Source: Paracoccaceae bacterium (GTDB taxonomy: Bacteria > Pseudomonadota > Alphaproteobacteria > Rhodobacterales > Rhodobacteraceae). Taken from it: DNA of 64,000 nucleotides. The DNA lies in assembly GCA_030750975.1 (NCBI GenBank), contig JASMHC010000014.1:434001-498000 (forward strand), read 5' to 3'. Positions 1 to 8,675 of this stretch are shown one piece after another (position 1 is the first letter of the stretch; every line of letters starts with the position of its first letter). The notes below the pieces were generated by a model, which was not told the origin of the DNA, did not search any database, and worked only from the letters and a program-made list of their open reading frames with translations. A program made the position numbers and the translations under genes.

Positions 1-163
1 TGAGTATCAGGCCCCGTTCGACACAATCGACTGGAGCGGCGTCGGCGATAGAACCCTGACCGATGTTGTTGTCACCCGCCCGCGTTTTGCACCTAAACTG
101 GATTGGGACGGCACAGTTGGCAATGACGGCATCGTAGATATCGAAGGCGATATTCCGGCGTAA
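1..163 (+). CDS. C-terminal end of an unidentified protein (partial)
   Basis: An open frame enters from the left edge (first complete codon at base 2) and stops at TAA 161-163, giving about 53 residues. They include the stretch PFDTIDWSGVGDRTLTD and end in EGDIPA. The tail is acidic and has no membrane segment or motif that I recognise. The rest of the gene lies outside the window, so no function is proposed. Confidence 0.5.
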   Translation, partial: EYQAPFDTIDWSGVGDRTLTDVVVTRPRFAPKLDWDGTVGNDGIVDIEGDIPA

Positions 164-265
164 CCCTTCGTCGCAAATCAGGACCACCGGCGCGATTCCA
201 CACCTTCACGCCAAGATCACTTGGCCCTATGCTGGCCCAAGCAGGTTGCAGGCCAAGCAGGTGTC

Positions 266-1258
266 ATGAGTTCAAGTAAGCGCCCCAACATCCTAATCGT
301 CGGGCAGGCAGGGCGATTATCCTATGAGGCGCTGTTGTTCGCGCGTTCTCTTGAACGGGCCTCGCCCGCTTCCGCCAAACGTCTTTTTGTCGCCGAACCG
401 GAAAACGGACCGCTTTGGAAGGGCAATCCGCGGATGCGGGACAGCGATATGCGCAAGGCGATTGAAAAAACAGGGGCGCGTATCGTCAGTTTCAAATCCA
501 TCCATTTCGGGCAAAGCTACCCTTATGGCAACAAGATCGAAGCCCTGCGCGCCCTGCCCCCGAATGAGCCGTTTATCTTCTTCGACACCGACACGTTAAT
601 TCTCGACGACCCTGCCAATGTGCCGCTTGACTTCAAGCGCCCGTCAGCAAGCCTGAAACGCGAAGGCACATGGCCCAAACTGGAACTTTATGGCCCCGGC
701 TATCACGAGATTTGGGGGGCGCTTTACGAAATGTTCGGCATGGATGTGAACAAAGCCATGGACCGCACGCAGCCAAAGGAATTCTGGAAGCGATATCCGT
801 ATTACAACGCCGGCATGTTCTATTACCGATGCCCCCGCGAATTCGGCCGCATATATGAAGACATCGCCACCGCCATCCGCGACCGGCCGCCAAAAGAACT
901 GGTGTGCCAACCCCTCGATCCCTGGCTGGATCAGGTGGCCCTGCCGCTGGTCATCCATAAGCTGGGCGGCAGTCCGAAAGCCCTGCCCGAAGGCTGGATT
1001 GACGGAAAAACAAGTTGCCATTACCGCTTTCTGCCGCTGCTTTACGCCCGTGAAAGCGACGAGGTGATCGCCCTGCTAGAAGATATCGCGGCGCCCAACG
1101 ACGTAAAAAAGCTGCTCAAACAATACGAACCTGCCTTACGCTTCATCTATCAGGGCCGCGGGGCCAAGGCGCGTGCCCTTTTTGACCGCAACGACATGCC
1201 CCGCACCGAACAGGCCGTCCGCCAAAGGCTAAAGAAAAACGGCTTCTGGATGCGATAG
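266..1258 (+). CDS. Glycosyltransferase-like protein with DxD motif
   Basis: This gene encodes 330 residues. The ATG at 266 (MSSSKRPN) is preferred over an in-frame TTG at 221 because the conserved-looking part begins there with a short beta strand (NILIVGQAG). Residues 103-112 contain FFDTDT, with a DxD pair at D107 and D109. That is the metal and nucleotide-sugar binding signature of many GT-A glycosyltransferases, and it follows a predicted strand as expected. No signal peptide or membrane helix is visible, so it is probably cytoplasmic. It stands alone before metY, and no sugar or acceptor can be assigned. The fold call rests mainly on the DxD context and could be wrong. Confidence 0.55.
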   Translation: MSSSKRPNILIVGQAGRLSYEALLFARSLERASPASAKRLFVAEPENGPLWKGNPRMRDSDMRKAIEKTGARIVSFKSIHFGQSYPYGNKIEALRALPPNEPFIFFDTDTLILDDPANVPLDFKRPSASLKREGTWPKLELYGPGYHEIWGALYEMFGMDVNKAMDRTQPKEFWKRYPYYNAGMFYYRCPREFGRIYEDIATAIRDRPPKELVCQPLDPWLDQVALPLVIHKLGGSPKALPEGWIDGKTSCHYRFLPLLYARESDEVIALLEDIAAPNDVKKLLKQYEPALRFIYQGRGAKARALFDRNDMPRTEQAVRQRLKKNGFWMR

Positions 1259-1406
1259 GCGCTAATCTCAGCCGCCACGCCCCGCATGACAACCTGACAA
1301 AACCGCTTGAAAAGGGTCAAAGGAACGCCTTTCAGGTGCTTTCCGTAAGGGATTTTTCCAAGCAAACACCAATCAAGCGCGTATATTTGCAGAACAGAAT
1401 GTGATT

Positions 1407-1449
1407 GCGAGGCGTGTCTTCGCTATTGCCCATCCGGGCGAAAAAGCCC
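1407..1449 (+). promoter_or_regulatory. metY leader with mutually exclusive hairpins
   Basis: The 5' region of metY contains a GCGAGG/CTTCGC hairpin (1407-1423, one G-T pair). It is followed by GCCC (1428-1431), GGGC (1436-1439) and GCCC (1446-1449). The central GGGC can pair with either neighbour but not with both. The second option is followed by an AT-rich run and the ribosome-binding site about 20 bases on. This resembles an attenuator, but the stems are short. The GCTAAA element of SAM-II riboswitches was looked for and is absent. Confidence 0.3.
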
Positions 1450-1480
1450 CATAAATCGCAGGACTTTTCAGGAGGACATT

Positions 1481-2773
1481 ATGAACGACACCCCCACCTA
1501 CGGCTTTGATACGCTGCAAATCCACGCTGGCGCCCGACCCGATCCCGCAACCGGTGCGCGTCAGGTGCCGATCTATCAGACCACGGCCTATGTGTTCCGC
1601 GACGCCGAACATGCTGCGGCACTCTTCAATCTCCAAGAAGTGGGATATATCTATTCTCGCCTGACCAACCCGACCGTGGCTGCCCTGCAAGAGCGCCTTG
1701 CCACGCTGGAAGGCGGCGTTGGCGCGGTCTGCTGTTCCTCGGGCCACGCGGCCCAGATCATGGCCCTGTTCCCGCTGATGGGGCCGGGCACCAACGTGGT
1801 GGCCTCAACCCGGCTTTACGGTGGTTCGATCACGCAGCTTAGCCAAACAATCAAGCGCTTCGGTTGGTCGGCGAAATTTGTCGATTTCGACGATCCGGCA
1901 GCGGTCGAAGCCGCGATTGACGATGACACCCGCGCGATCTTTTGTGAAACCATCGCCAATCCGGGCGGTGTCATCACCGATCTCGACGCCATCGCAGCCG
2001 TTGCCAACAAGGCCGGCCTGCCGCTGATCGTCGATAATACCACGGCCACGCCCTACCTCTGCCGCCCGATCGAACATGGTGCAACGCTGGTGGTCCATTC
2101 CATGACCAAATACCTCACCGGTAATGGCACGGTCACCGGCGGCGTGGTGATTGACTCGGGCAATTTCGACTGGTCCGCCTCGGGCAAATTCCCCTCGCTC
2201 AGCGAACCCGAACCCGCCTATCACGGTCTGAAATTCCACGAAACCTTCGGCCCGCTGGCCTTCACCTTCCACGGTATCGCCATCGGATTGCGCGATCTTG
2301 GCATGACCCTGAACCCTCAGGCCGCCCATTACACCCTCATGGGGGTCGAAACGCTGTCACTGCGCATGCAACGCCATGTCGAGAACGCCAATTCCGTGGC
2401 CAAATGGCTGGAGGGACACCCGCATGTGGCAGGCGTCACCTATGCAGGCCTCGAAGGCTCGCCTTATAAAGAGATCGAAAGCCGCATCTGCCCGAAAGGC
2501 GCAGGCGCACTTTTCACCGTGCAACTGAAAGGCGGCTATGATGCATGCGTGAAATTCGTCGATAGCCTGCAGATTTTCAGCCATGTCGCCAATCTCGGCG
2601 ACACCCGCTCGCTGGTGATCCACTCGGCGTCGACCACCCACCGCCAGTTGACCACCGAACAGCAGGAAGCCGCAGGGGCCAATCCGGATGTGGTGCGTAT
2701 TTCCATCGGAATCGAGGATCCAGACGACCTGATCCGCGATCTCGATCAGGCCCTCAACACAGCACATGGATAA
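1481..2773 (+). CDS. metY: O-acetylhomoserine sulfhydrylase (MetY)
   Basis: A 430-residue PLP enzyme of the Cys/Met metabolism family. It would convert O-acetyl-homoserine plus sulfide into homocysteine (direct sulfhydrylation) in the cytoplasm. The N-terminus FDTLQIHAGARPDPATGAR and the motif YSRLTNPTVAALQERLATLEGG are typical. The PLP lysine lies in HSMTKYLTGNGT, and DNTTATPYLCRP is the usual cofactor-binding strand. The length matches the MetY family (about 430) rather than the shorter MetB/MetC/MetZ enzymes. The start has a strong AGGAGG ribosome-binding site (about 1471-1476). It is transcribed alone and faces the MFS gene. A leader with competing hairpins lies just upstream. Confidence 0.93.
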   Translation: MNDTPTYGFDTLQIHAGARPDPATGARQVPIYQTTAYVFRDAEHAAALFNLQEVGYIYSRLTNPTVAALQERLATLEGGVGAVCCSSGHAAQIMALFPLMGPGTNVVASTRLYGGSITQLSQTIKRFGWSAKFVDFDDPAAVEAAIDDDTRAIFCETIANPGGVITDLDAIAAVANKAGLPLIVDNTTATPYLCRPIEHGATLVVHSMTKYLTGNGTVTGGVVIDSGNFDWSASGKFPSLSEPEPAYHGLKFHETFGPLAFTFHGIAIGLRDLGMTLNPQAAHYTLMGVETLSLRMQRHVENANSVAKWLEGHPHVAGVTYAGLEGSPYKEIESRICPKGAGALFTVQLKGGYDACVKFVDSLQIFSHVANLGDTRSLVIHSASTTHRQLTTEQQEAAGANPDVVRISIGIEDPDDLIRDLDQALNTAHG

Positions 2774-2782
2774 AAACCCAAT

Positions 2783-2811
2783 GGGCACTCGGCTCTCCAA
2801 GGGTGCCCTTT
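2783..2811 (+). terminator. Possible metY terminator
   Basis: GGGCAC (2783-2788) and GTGCCC (2803-2808) form a 6-bp stem followed by TTTGCATTT, ten bases after the metY stop. The 14-base loop and the short T run make it a weak intrinsic terminator. Confidence 0.4.
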
Positions 2812-2812
2812 G

Positions 2813-2935
2813 CATTTCATCTTTTCAAAAATACTTCGGGGGTGAACCCAGCCGCGCCCTGCGGCTGGGGAGGGGGCAGCGCCCCCTGCCACAGCGACGC
2901 GGCGAAGCCGCGGCGCAATCCCCAAAAGCAACATG
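2813..2935. repeat. Roseobacter-type GC palindrome element, copy 1
   Basis: This is a noncoding block between convergent metY and the MFS gene. A core (CATTTCATCTTTTC then AAATACTTCGGGG) is followed by three GC-rich inverted repeats: CAGCCG/CGGCTG, GGGGGC-AG-CGCCCCC, and GCCGCG/CGCGGC-type arms. Related cores occur near 6,800 and 16,280 and a relic near 39,830. The family resemblance is by eye. Confidence 0.5.
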
Positions 2936-2944
2936 TGTCCCAAG

Positions 2945-2960
2945 TTAATCTCGAAACGCT
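2945..2960. repeat. 16-bp dispersed motif, copy 1
   Basis: TTAATCTCGAAACGCT abuts the stop codon of the MFS gene (minus-strand stop at 2961-2963). Exact copies occur at 63825-63840 (same orientation) and 41879-41894 (inverted). Function unknown. Confidence 0.5.
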
Positions 2961-4187
2961 CTACTCTTGCGGATCCCTGATCCGCTTCATCAGGCGGCCA
3001 ATGGTGAAGGATGTTCGCGGCGCATAAACATATGGCGTTTTTTCTTCCATGGTCGGACGCACACGCATCCGCGCCAACCCGAAGATAACCAAACCCGCAT
3101 GCCCAGCGGCGATCATGATAAACATCGACGGCGGGCCAAACATCTCCATCAGCCTTGACGCCAGAAGCGGCGCCGCAATCGCCCCGAGTGCAAAAAAGAA
3201 CATCAACGCCGCGGAAAGCTCAACCCTTTCATCCGAACTGGCAAAATCATGGGCATGGGCGGCAGCGACCGAGTAAATCGGAAAAGTCGTCAATCCAAAG
3301 AAACCGGCGGTCAGCAAAATGCCGACGGTGGACAGATCCTGCACCAATACTGTGACCACGCTGCTTACGATGGCCGCCACCGATAGCCAGATCAGCACCC
3401 AGCGCCGGTCGAACTTGTCTGCCAGCCAGCCTACAGGAACCTGCGCCAGCGCACCGCCTGCGACGAACGCGGCCAGGAAATAGGCGATTTCACCGATCTG
3501 TAGCCCGACCTCTTGGCCATAGACCGGCCCGACCATTCGAAACGAGGCGCTTGACAAAGCGGCCACCACAACCCCTGCCGCCGCCAAAGGAGAGCGCCTG
3601 ACCGCCAGCATTGGCCGCAACCGCGGGGCCTTGCCGGTCGAAGGCGGGCTGGCCTTGGTCAGGGTCAACGGCAGGATGGCCGCACAACACAGCAGCGCCA
3701 AAATATTATAAGACACATAGCTTGCCGGTTCGAGCACCGAGATCATCATCTGCGCCGCAAGCGACGCCCCCATATCGGCCACGCGGTAAACCCCCATGGT
3801 CCGGCCGCGCGTCTCGTTGGTGACTTTGGCCTGCAACCACGCTTCGATCACCGTATAGCAGCCTGCGATGCAAAGCCCGGTCGCGATCCGCATCAATGAC
3901 CACGCCAGTGGATTGATTATCAACATATGCCCCAACAGGCCAATGGCACCGGCGGCGGTGAAGGCGGCGAATGCCCGACTGTGCCCGATACTGCCCATCA
4001 GTCGCGGTGCCCACCAACAGCCGATGAAAAAGCCCAGAAAATGCGCCGAGCCAAGCAGGCCCACATCGGTTCTCGTGAAATCCAGTGTCAGCCCGGACAG
4101 GGCGTCCAGCGGACCGACAGCCCCCGAGGACAATTGCAGCAGGATCACTGAAAGGAATAGGGCGGCGAATGATATAAGCGTGCGCAT
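2961..4187 (-). CDS. MFS transporter
   Basis: A 408-residue membrane protein of the major facilitator superfamily. The start at 4187 (MRTLISFAALFLSVILLQ) is chosen because it begins the first membrane helix; the in-frame extension upstream is polar and Cys/Arg-rich. About twelve hydrophobic segments alternate with short loops. The loop between helices 2 and 3 has the basic pattern W-APRLMGSIGHSRAF, and GRTMGVYRVADMGASL is typical of helix 4-5 of this superfamily. The second half starts after a basic loop (TGKAPRLRPMLAVRRSP). The substrate cannot be read. It ends convergently against metY and lies 146 bp downstream of the ImuA-like gene on the same strand. Confidence 0.85.
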   Translation of the reverse strand: MRTLISFAALFLSVILLQLSSGAVGPLDALSGLTLDFTRTDVGLLGSAHFLGFFIGCWWAPRLMGSIGHSRAFAAFTAAGAIGLLGHMLIINPLAWSLMRIATGLCIAGCYTVIEAWLQAKVTNETRGRTMGVYRVADMGASLAAQMMISVLEPASYVSYNILALLCCAAILPLTLTKASPPSTGKAPRLRPMLAVRRSPLAAAGVVVAALSSASFRMVGPVYGQEVGLQIGEIAYFLAAFVAGGALAQVPVGWLADKFDRRWVLIWLSVAAIVSSVVTVLVQDLSTVGILLTAGFFGLTTFPIYSVAAAHAHDFASSDERVELSAALMFFFALGAIAAPLLASRLMEMFGPPSMFIMIAAGHAGLVIFGLARMRVRPTMEEKTPYVYAPRTSFTIGRLMKRIRDPQE

Positions 4188-4333
4188 GGCCGGTGCCGTC
4201 TGGCTGAAGAATGTCCCCCCAAAGTGACAGGCTGACCGGCCACGGCAAGCGGGTTTTCGACAAACCGGGTCGGTATTGGCGGATACCCAGCAACGAATCG
4301 GCACTGCGTGATGGCTGATTGGTTGTTTGCGTT

Positions 4334-4927
4334 TTATCCCGCCAGCCGGAATCCCTGCATATCCCGAGCGACCTGCCAGCCCATTTCCGGCTCGGTTCGG
4401 GCACGCAACCGCCGAAGATGCCAGCCCTCACCCTCGGGCCGGTGGGCAGGATCAAGCCGCCAGCGGCTTTCCACCCCCTGCGCCCCGCCATCGCCCGGGG
4501 TCAGCAGCAGGCCCAGCGGTTTGTGCTGACCTTCCGCCGCACCGGTTTCGGCGGCCAGATGCAGACGGCGCACCGGTGTCAGACCGGGCAAACCGGGGAT
4601 ATCCGCCACCGCCAGCGCAACCACCCCGCTGCGCAGGATTTCCTCGAGCACCCAAAGACTATCCTCGGGCCGTTCGGGATGGACAAAGACGAACCGGCCC
4701 GGATCGGTAAGGCCGCTTATCCCGTCAGGGTTCAGATGATCCGACACCCAGGGCGGGGCAATCCAGAAAACCGGCCCCTGAGTCTGCGCCGCCAGAAGCA
4801 GCGCGAACAACTGCCGCGCCCGGCCGCAGCATTCATGCAGCCGCCCCTGTTTCAACGTCAGATCGCCCATCAAAGGCAGACCGGCGCGGGGGCGGTGTTT
4901 GCGGCGGGAAAGAAGCTGAGTCGTCAT
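4334..4927 (-). CDS. ImuA-like (SulA/RecA-related) SOS protein, orphan
   Basis: A 197-residue protein resembling the ImuA family, RecA-like accessory factors that act with ImuB and DnaE2 in damage-induced mutagenesis. Family-like stretches are LHECCGRARQLFALLLAAQTQGPVFWI near the N-terminus, EDSLWVLEEILRSGVVALAVADIPGL in the middle and LTPVRRLHLAAETGAA. No intact Walker A is present, as is usual for ImuA. A perfect alphaproteobacterial LexA box begins 16 bp upstream of the start, which supports SOS control. No imuB or dnaE2 gene follows; the next gene on the strand is an MFS transporter. The family name comes from recalled pattern similarity and is less certain than the SOS control. Confidence 0.65.
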   Translation of the reverse strand: MTTQLLSRRKHRPRAGLPLMGDLTLKQGRLHECCGRARQLFALLLAAQTQGPVFWIAPPWVSDHLNPDGISGLTDPGRFVFVHPERPEDSLWVLEEILRSGVVALAVADIPGLPGLTPVRRLHLAAETGAAEGQHKPLGLLLTPGDGGAQGVESRWRLDPAHRPEGEGWHLRRLRARTEPEMGWQVARDMQGFRLAG

Positions 4928-4942
4928 GGGACGAGTATATAT

Positions 4943-4957
4943 GTTCGCTTAATGTTC
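4943..4957. promoter_or_regulatory. LexA (SOS) box, GTTC-N7-GTTC
   Basis: GTTC (4943-4946), seven bases, then GTTC (4954-4957) exactly match the direct-repeat LexA site of Alphaproteobacteria. It lies 16-30 bp upstream of the minus-strand start of the ImuA-like gene, where bound LexA would block the promoter. It is 135 bp from the plus-strand DsrE-like gene, so control of that gene is less likely. Confidence 0.75.
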
Positions 4958-5091
4958 TCAAGCACCACCGCAAAACATTCAAAAAATCATAAATTCATTG
5001 ACTTGAAAGTGTTGGCCCGCGCACGATTACCGAAGGTAACCAGTATGAATGTTTTAATCAAAACAAAACAAACAAAACAATGGGGACTAAC

Positions 5092-5544
5092 ATGAAAATC
5101 AAAGCACTATTGGCGATTATCGCGACCATATTTGCATTTGCCATTTCTCCGGCTCAGGCCGATGAAGATGATGGCATAAAGCGATTGGCCATTCAAGTGA
5201 GCGACAATTTCGACGGCACCATGACAAAGGCTCTGAATGTTGCTGCAAACTTTGCCCGGATGCAAAGCGAAGCCGGCAATCTTTACGAGATCGAGATCGT
5301 AACCTTCAATGCCGGGCTTCACATGCTGCGCGAGGACACATCGCCCGTTCTTGAACGCCTGAAAAGCTTTTCCGAATCCATCCCCGATGTCCGCTTTTCG
5401 GCATGCGGCAACACAATCGCGGGAATGACCCGCCAGTCCGGCGGCACACCGCCTCCGATCCTTGAATTTGCCGAGGTTGTACCGGGTGGCGTCGAACGTC
5501 TGATGCAACTGGATGCCGAGGGCTGGTTCGTCATCAGGCCGTAA
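5092..5544 (+). CDS. Periplasmic DsrE-family protein
   Basis: A 150-residue secreted protein. The ATG at 5092 is preferred over one at 5080: it is preceded by GGGGA at the right distance and opens a classical signal peptide (MKIKALLAIIATIFAFAISPAQA, cleavage after AQA). The mature part (KRLAIQVSDNFDGTMTKALNVAANFARM, IEIVTFNAGLHMLRED, VRFSACGNTIAGMTR) has the layout of DsrE/DsrF-like sulfur-handling folds, including a single cysteine in the SACGNT loop, where the family often has its reactive Cys. Periplasmic DsrE-like proteins are poorly understood. The gene stands alone, followed by a strong terminator, in an AT-richer leader. Confidence 0.7.
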   Translation: MKIKALLAIIATIFAFAISPAQADEDDGIKRLAIQVSDNFDGTMTKALNVAANFARMQSEAGNLYEIEIVTFNAGLHMLREDTSPVLERLKSFSESIPDVRFSACGNTIAGMTRQSGGTPPPILEFAEVVPGGVERLMQLDAEGWFVIRP

Positions 5545-5561
5545 AAATTCATCAAAGTGAC

Positions 5562-5596
5562 AAAAAAAGCGGCGAGCCTCAACCTCGCCGTTTTTT
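5562..5596 (+). terminator. Intrinsic terminator after the DsrE-like gene
   Basis: An A-run, then GGCGAG - CCTCAAC - CTCGCC with outer C-G and G-T pairs, followed by TTTTTT. The A/T flanks make it usable in both directions. It starts 17 bp after the stop. Confidence 0.85.
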
Positions 5597-5752
5597 ATGA
5601 CGGCCAACGGGAAGACCATTTAACAGGCGGTACAAATCAAAGATTGCGAAGCCAGCAGAAAATGAACACAACATCAACAGGTTTCGCGCGTTTCGTCACA
5701 TTTCCTGTGCCTCGACACGATGGCGAAACGCAGTATCAGAAGGAAAGCCGCA

Positions 5753-6796
5753 ATGAAAATGAACCCGCTTGGCCGGACAGGCATAAAGGTCAGCGAATTG
5801 TGTCTGGGCACAATGACTTTTTCAACACAAACGCCCGAGTCCGATGCACATATCCAGATCGACACGGCTCTGGATCACGGGGTCAATTTCATCGACACGG
5901 CGGAAATGTACCCGACCAACCCATTAAGGGCGGAAACCACCGGCAATACCGAACGAGTGATCGGCAATTGGTTTGAAAAAACCGGCCGACGCAAAGATGT
6001 CGTACTGGCCACCAAGCATTCCGGCGAAGGGTATATGGGCGTTCGCAATGGCGCGCCCATCACAGCAAAATCGATCCCTAAGGTGATCGAGGGCAATCTG
6101 CGGCGGCTCAAGACAGACTATATCGATCTATACCAATTCCACTGGCCCAATCGCGGTTCATATATGTTCCGCCAGAACTGGACTTATGATCCGAGCACCC
6201 AGAACCGGCAAGAGACCCTGGACAATATGTCGGAATGTCTAGAATCGCTGCAAAGCCTTGTGGACCAGGGAAAAATCCGGGCTTTCGGTCTGTCCAATGA
6301 AAGCGCCTGGGGCACCGCACAATGGCTGCGGATATCCGAAGATCGCGGATTGCCACGGGTGGCAACGGTTCAGAACGAATACTCGCTGCTCTGCCGGCTT
6401 TATGACACGGATATGGCCGAGCTTTCCCATAACGAAGACGTTGGACTATTGGCCTTTTCGCCTTTGGCGGCGGGGTATCTGACGGGAAAATATCAAGGCG
6501 GCAAACTGCCCGCAGCGTCGCGCAAAACATTTCAGGCTGCGATGGGCGGGCGCGAAACCGCGCGGGTGCGGCCTGCGGTGGCGGCCTATCACGCCATCGC
6601 TCAGCGGCACGGGGTTGATCCGGTTCATCTGGCTTTGGCGTTTTGCACGTCAAGGCCGTTCATGGCGTCCGTGATCTTCGGGGCGACGACACAGGCCCAG
6701 CTTGAACTCCTGTTGGCTGGAATTGGATTGGTTCTGTCCGACGAGATTTTGGCCGAAATTGACGTGGCGCACCGGGCGCATCCGATGCCCTATTGA
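5753..6796 (+). CDS. Aldo/keto reductase (Tas-like)
   Basis: A 347-residue NADPH-dependent oxidoreductase of the aldo/keto reductase superfamily. The start at 5753 ([14 protein letters not shown]) has AGGAAAG just upstream. The catalytic tetrad is visible: Asp and Tyr in FIDTAEMYP, Lys in LATKHSG and His in YQFHWPN. The C-terminal cofactor region contains [13 protein letters not shown]. The insertion with [15 protein letters not shown] and the length are typical of the Tas branch (about 346 residues). The substrate is unknown. It is a single-gene unit between the DsrE-like terminator and metG, with a repeat element after its stop. Confidence 0.88.
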   Translation: MKMNPLGRTGIKVSELCLGTMTFSTQTPESDAHIQIDTALDHGVNFIDTAEMYPTNPLRAETTGNTERVIGNWFEKTGRRKDVVLATKHSGEGYMGVRNGAPITAKSIPKVIEGNLRRLKTDYIDLYQFHWPNRGSYMFRQNWTYDPSTQNRQETLDNMSECLESLQSLVDQGKIRAFGLSNESAWGTAQWLRISEDRGLPRVATVQNEYSLLCRLYDTDMAELSHNEDVGLLAFSPLAAGYLTGKYQGGKLPAASRKTFQAAMGGRETARVRPAVAAYHAIAQRHGVDPVHLALAFCTSRPFMASVIFGATTQAQLELLLAGIGLVLSDEILAEIDVAHRAHPMPY

Positions 6797-6802
6797 TTTT
6801 CG

Positions 6803-6873
6803 GCACTTCCCCGCAGCAGGGGGTGCTGTCCCCTTAGCTGAGTATTTCTGGCAAGATGAAGATGCAGGGAGTG
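6803..6873. repeat. Roseobacter-type palindrome element, copy 2
   Basis: Between the aldo/keto reductase and metG. In reverse complement it reads CATCTTCATCTTGCCAG then AAATACTC, followed by a GC-rich arm (AGGGGACAGCACCCCCT). The order matches copy 1 in the opposite orientation. Confidence 0.45.
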
Positions 6874-6926
6874 GCCCTTTTGGAAGTGGTGCGGTAAAGG
6901 GGTTCGAAACGAATTCGGGGACGCAA

Positions 6927-8639
6927 ATGTCACGTCATCTAATCACTTCGGCAATTCCCTATATCAACGGGATCAAACATCTGGGGAATCTGGTGGGCAG
7001 CCAACTGCCAGCGGATTTGTTTGCCCGCTACCAACGGGCGCGGGGCAACGAGGTGTTGTTCCTGTGTGCCACCGATGAACACGGCACCCCAGCGGAACTT
7101 GCTGCCGCCAAGGCGGGCAAACCCGTGGCAGAATATTGCGCCGAGATGTGGGAAGTGCAGAGCGAAATCGCCGAAGGTTTCGGGCTAAGCTTCGATCATT
7201 TCGGACGCTCGTCGAGCGACCAGAATAAGAAACTGACCCAGCATTTTGCCAAAGTGTTGGACGATGCGGGTTTGATCCGCGAAGTCAGCGAAACCCAGAT
7301 GTATTCCCATACCGACGGCCGCTTTCTGCCCGATCGCTATATCGAGGGCACCTGCCCCAATTGCGGCTTTGACAGCGCCCGTGGCGACCAATGCGACAAC
7401 TGCACCAAGCAACTTGATCCGGTGGACCTGATCAACCCGCATTCCACCATTTCCGGCTCGACCGATCTGGAAATGCGCGAGACCAAGCATTTGTATCTGC
7501 GCCAGTCGGCGATGAAGGACAAGCTTGAGGAATGGATCGACACCCGCGAGGGCTGGCCGGTTCTGACGACTTCGATTGCCAAGAAATGGTTGAACGATGG
7601 CGACGGCTTGCAGGATCGTGGCATCACCCGCGACCTTGATTGGGGCGTGCCGGTGATGCGTGGCGACCAGCCCTGGCCGGGGATGGAGGGCAAGGTGTTC
7701 TACGTCTGGTTCGATGCCCCCATCGAATATATCGCCTGTTCGCAGGAATGGGTGGATGCAGGCAAGGGCAGCGACTGGGAACGCTGGTGGCGCACCGACA
7801 AGGGCGCCGACGATGTGACCTATACCCAGTTCATGGGCAAGGACAACGTGCCCTTTCACACGCTCAGCTTCCCCGCCACGATCCTCGGGTCGGGCGAGCC
7901 TTGGAAGCTGGTCGATTACATCAAGTCGTTCAACTACCTCAACTATGACGGCGGCCAGTTCAGCACCTCGCGCGGACGTGGGGTTTTCATGGATCAGGCG
8001 CTTGAGATTCTGCCCGCCGACTACTGGCGCTGGTGGCTGCTGGCGAACGTGCCCGAAACCTCGGACAGCGAGTTTACCTGGGAACAATTCCAAAGCGGCG
8101 TGAACAAGGATCTGGCCGATGTGCTGGGCAATTTCGTCAGCCGGATCACTAAGTTCTGCCGTTCGAAATTCGGCGAGGCGGTGCCCGAAGGTGGCGCGTT
8201 CGGCGCGCAGGAAGAGACGTTGATCGCTGATTTGACAGCGAAAATCCGTGCCTATGAAGGTTTCATGGAAGAAAAGGAAATCCGTAAGGCCGCGCAGGAA
8301 TTGCGCGGCATCTGGGTAGCGGGGAACGAGTATTTGCAGGCCGCTGCACCGTGGTCGACCTTCAAGACTGACCCCGATCTTGCCGCTGCGCAGGTGCGGC
8401 TTGGCCTGAACCTGATCCGGCTTTATGCGGTTCTTGCAGCGCCGTTCATTCCTGCGACCTCAGAGGCGATGCTGACGGCGATGCAGACCGACAACAATGA
8501 CTGGCCAGACGACGTGAACGCCGCGTTGACCACCCTGCCCGCTGGTCATGCCTTTACGGTGCCGGATGTGCTGTTTGCCAAGATCACGGATGACCAGCGC
8601 GAAGAGTGGCAGGCGCGGTTTGCGGGGGTGCGCGGCTAA
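6927..8639 (+). CDS. metG: Methionyl-tRNA synthetase
   Basis: A 570-residue class I aminoacyl-tRNA synthetase that charges tRNA-Met. The start at 6927 gives [22 protein letters not shown], with the HIGH-type motif as HLGN at residues 18-21. A four-Cys zinc knuckle [17 protein letters not shown] sits in the connective domain. The KMSKS equivalent is FSTSRGRG, a common variant in this subgroup. The anticodon-binding domain begins near [18 protein letters not shown]. There is no C-terminal EMAP/tRBD extension, which fits the short form. It is convergent with the MetE-like gene at the end of the catabolic operon, with only 36 bp between and no clear terminator. Confidence 0.96.
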   Translation: MSRHLITSAIPYINGIKHLGNLVGSQLPADLFARYQRARGNEVLFLCATDEHGTPAELAAAKAGKPVAEYCAEMWEVQSEIAEGFGLSFDHFGRSSSDQNKKLTQHFAKVLDDAGLIREVSETQMYSHTDGRFLPDRYIEGTCPNCGFDSARGDQCDNCTKQLDPVDLINPHSTISGSTDLEMRETKHLYLRQSAMKDKLEEWIDTREGWPVLTTSIAKKWLNDGDGLQDRGITRDLDWGVPVMRGDQPWPGMEGKVFYVWFDAPIEYIACSQEWVDAGKGSDWERWWRTDKGADDVTYTQFMGKDNVPFHTLSFPATILGSGEPWKLVDYIKSFNYLNYDGGQFSTSRGRGVFMDQALEILPADYWRWWLLANVPETSDSEFTWEQFQSGVNKDLADVLGNFVSRITKFCRSKFGEAVPEGGAFGAQEETLIADLTAKIRAYEGFMEEKEIRKAAQELRGIWVAGNEYLQAAAPWSTFKTDPDLAAAQVRLGLNLIRLYAVLAAPFIPATSEAMLTAMQTDNNDWPDDVNAALTTLPAGHAFTVPDVLFAKITDDQREEWQARFAGVRG

Positions 8640-8675
8640 GCGCAATTCCCCCGTATCAGACCGGATCAGGCGCGG

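Noticed and set aside
1259-1480. SAM-II or SAM/SAH riboswitch before metY
   Set aside because: The expected conserved elements, such as GCTAAA near the ribosome-binding site, are absent. Only competing short hairpins are seen.
4319-5095. 258-codon plus-strand frame across the ImuA-like gene
   Set aside because: It runs through the LexA box and promoter region and has no domain. The minus-strand gene explains the sequence better.
7185-8093. 302-codon minus-strand frame inside metG
   Set aside because: It is the complement of a highly conserved synthetase. Its protein is rich in Val/Gly/His without recognisable motifs.
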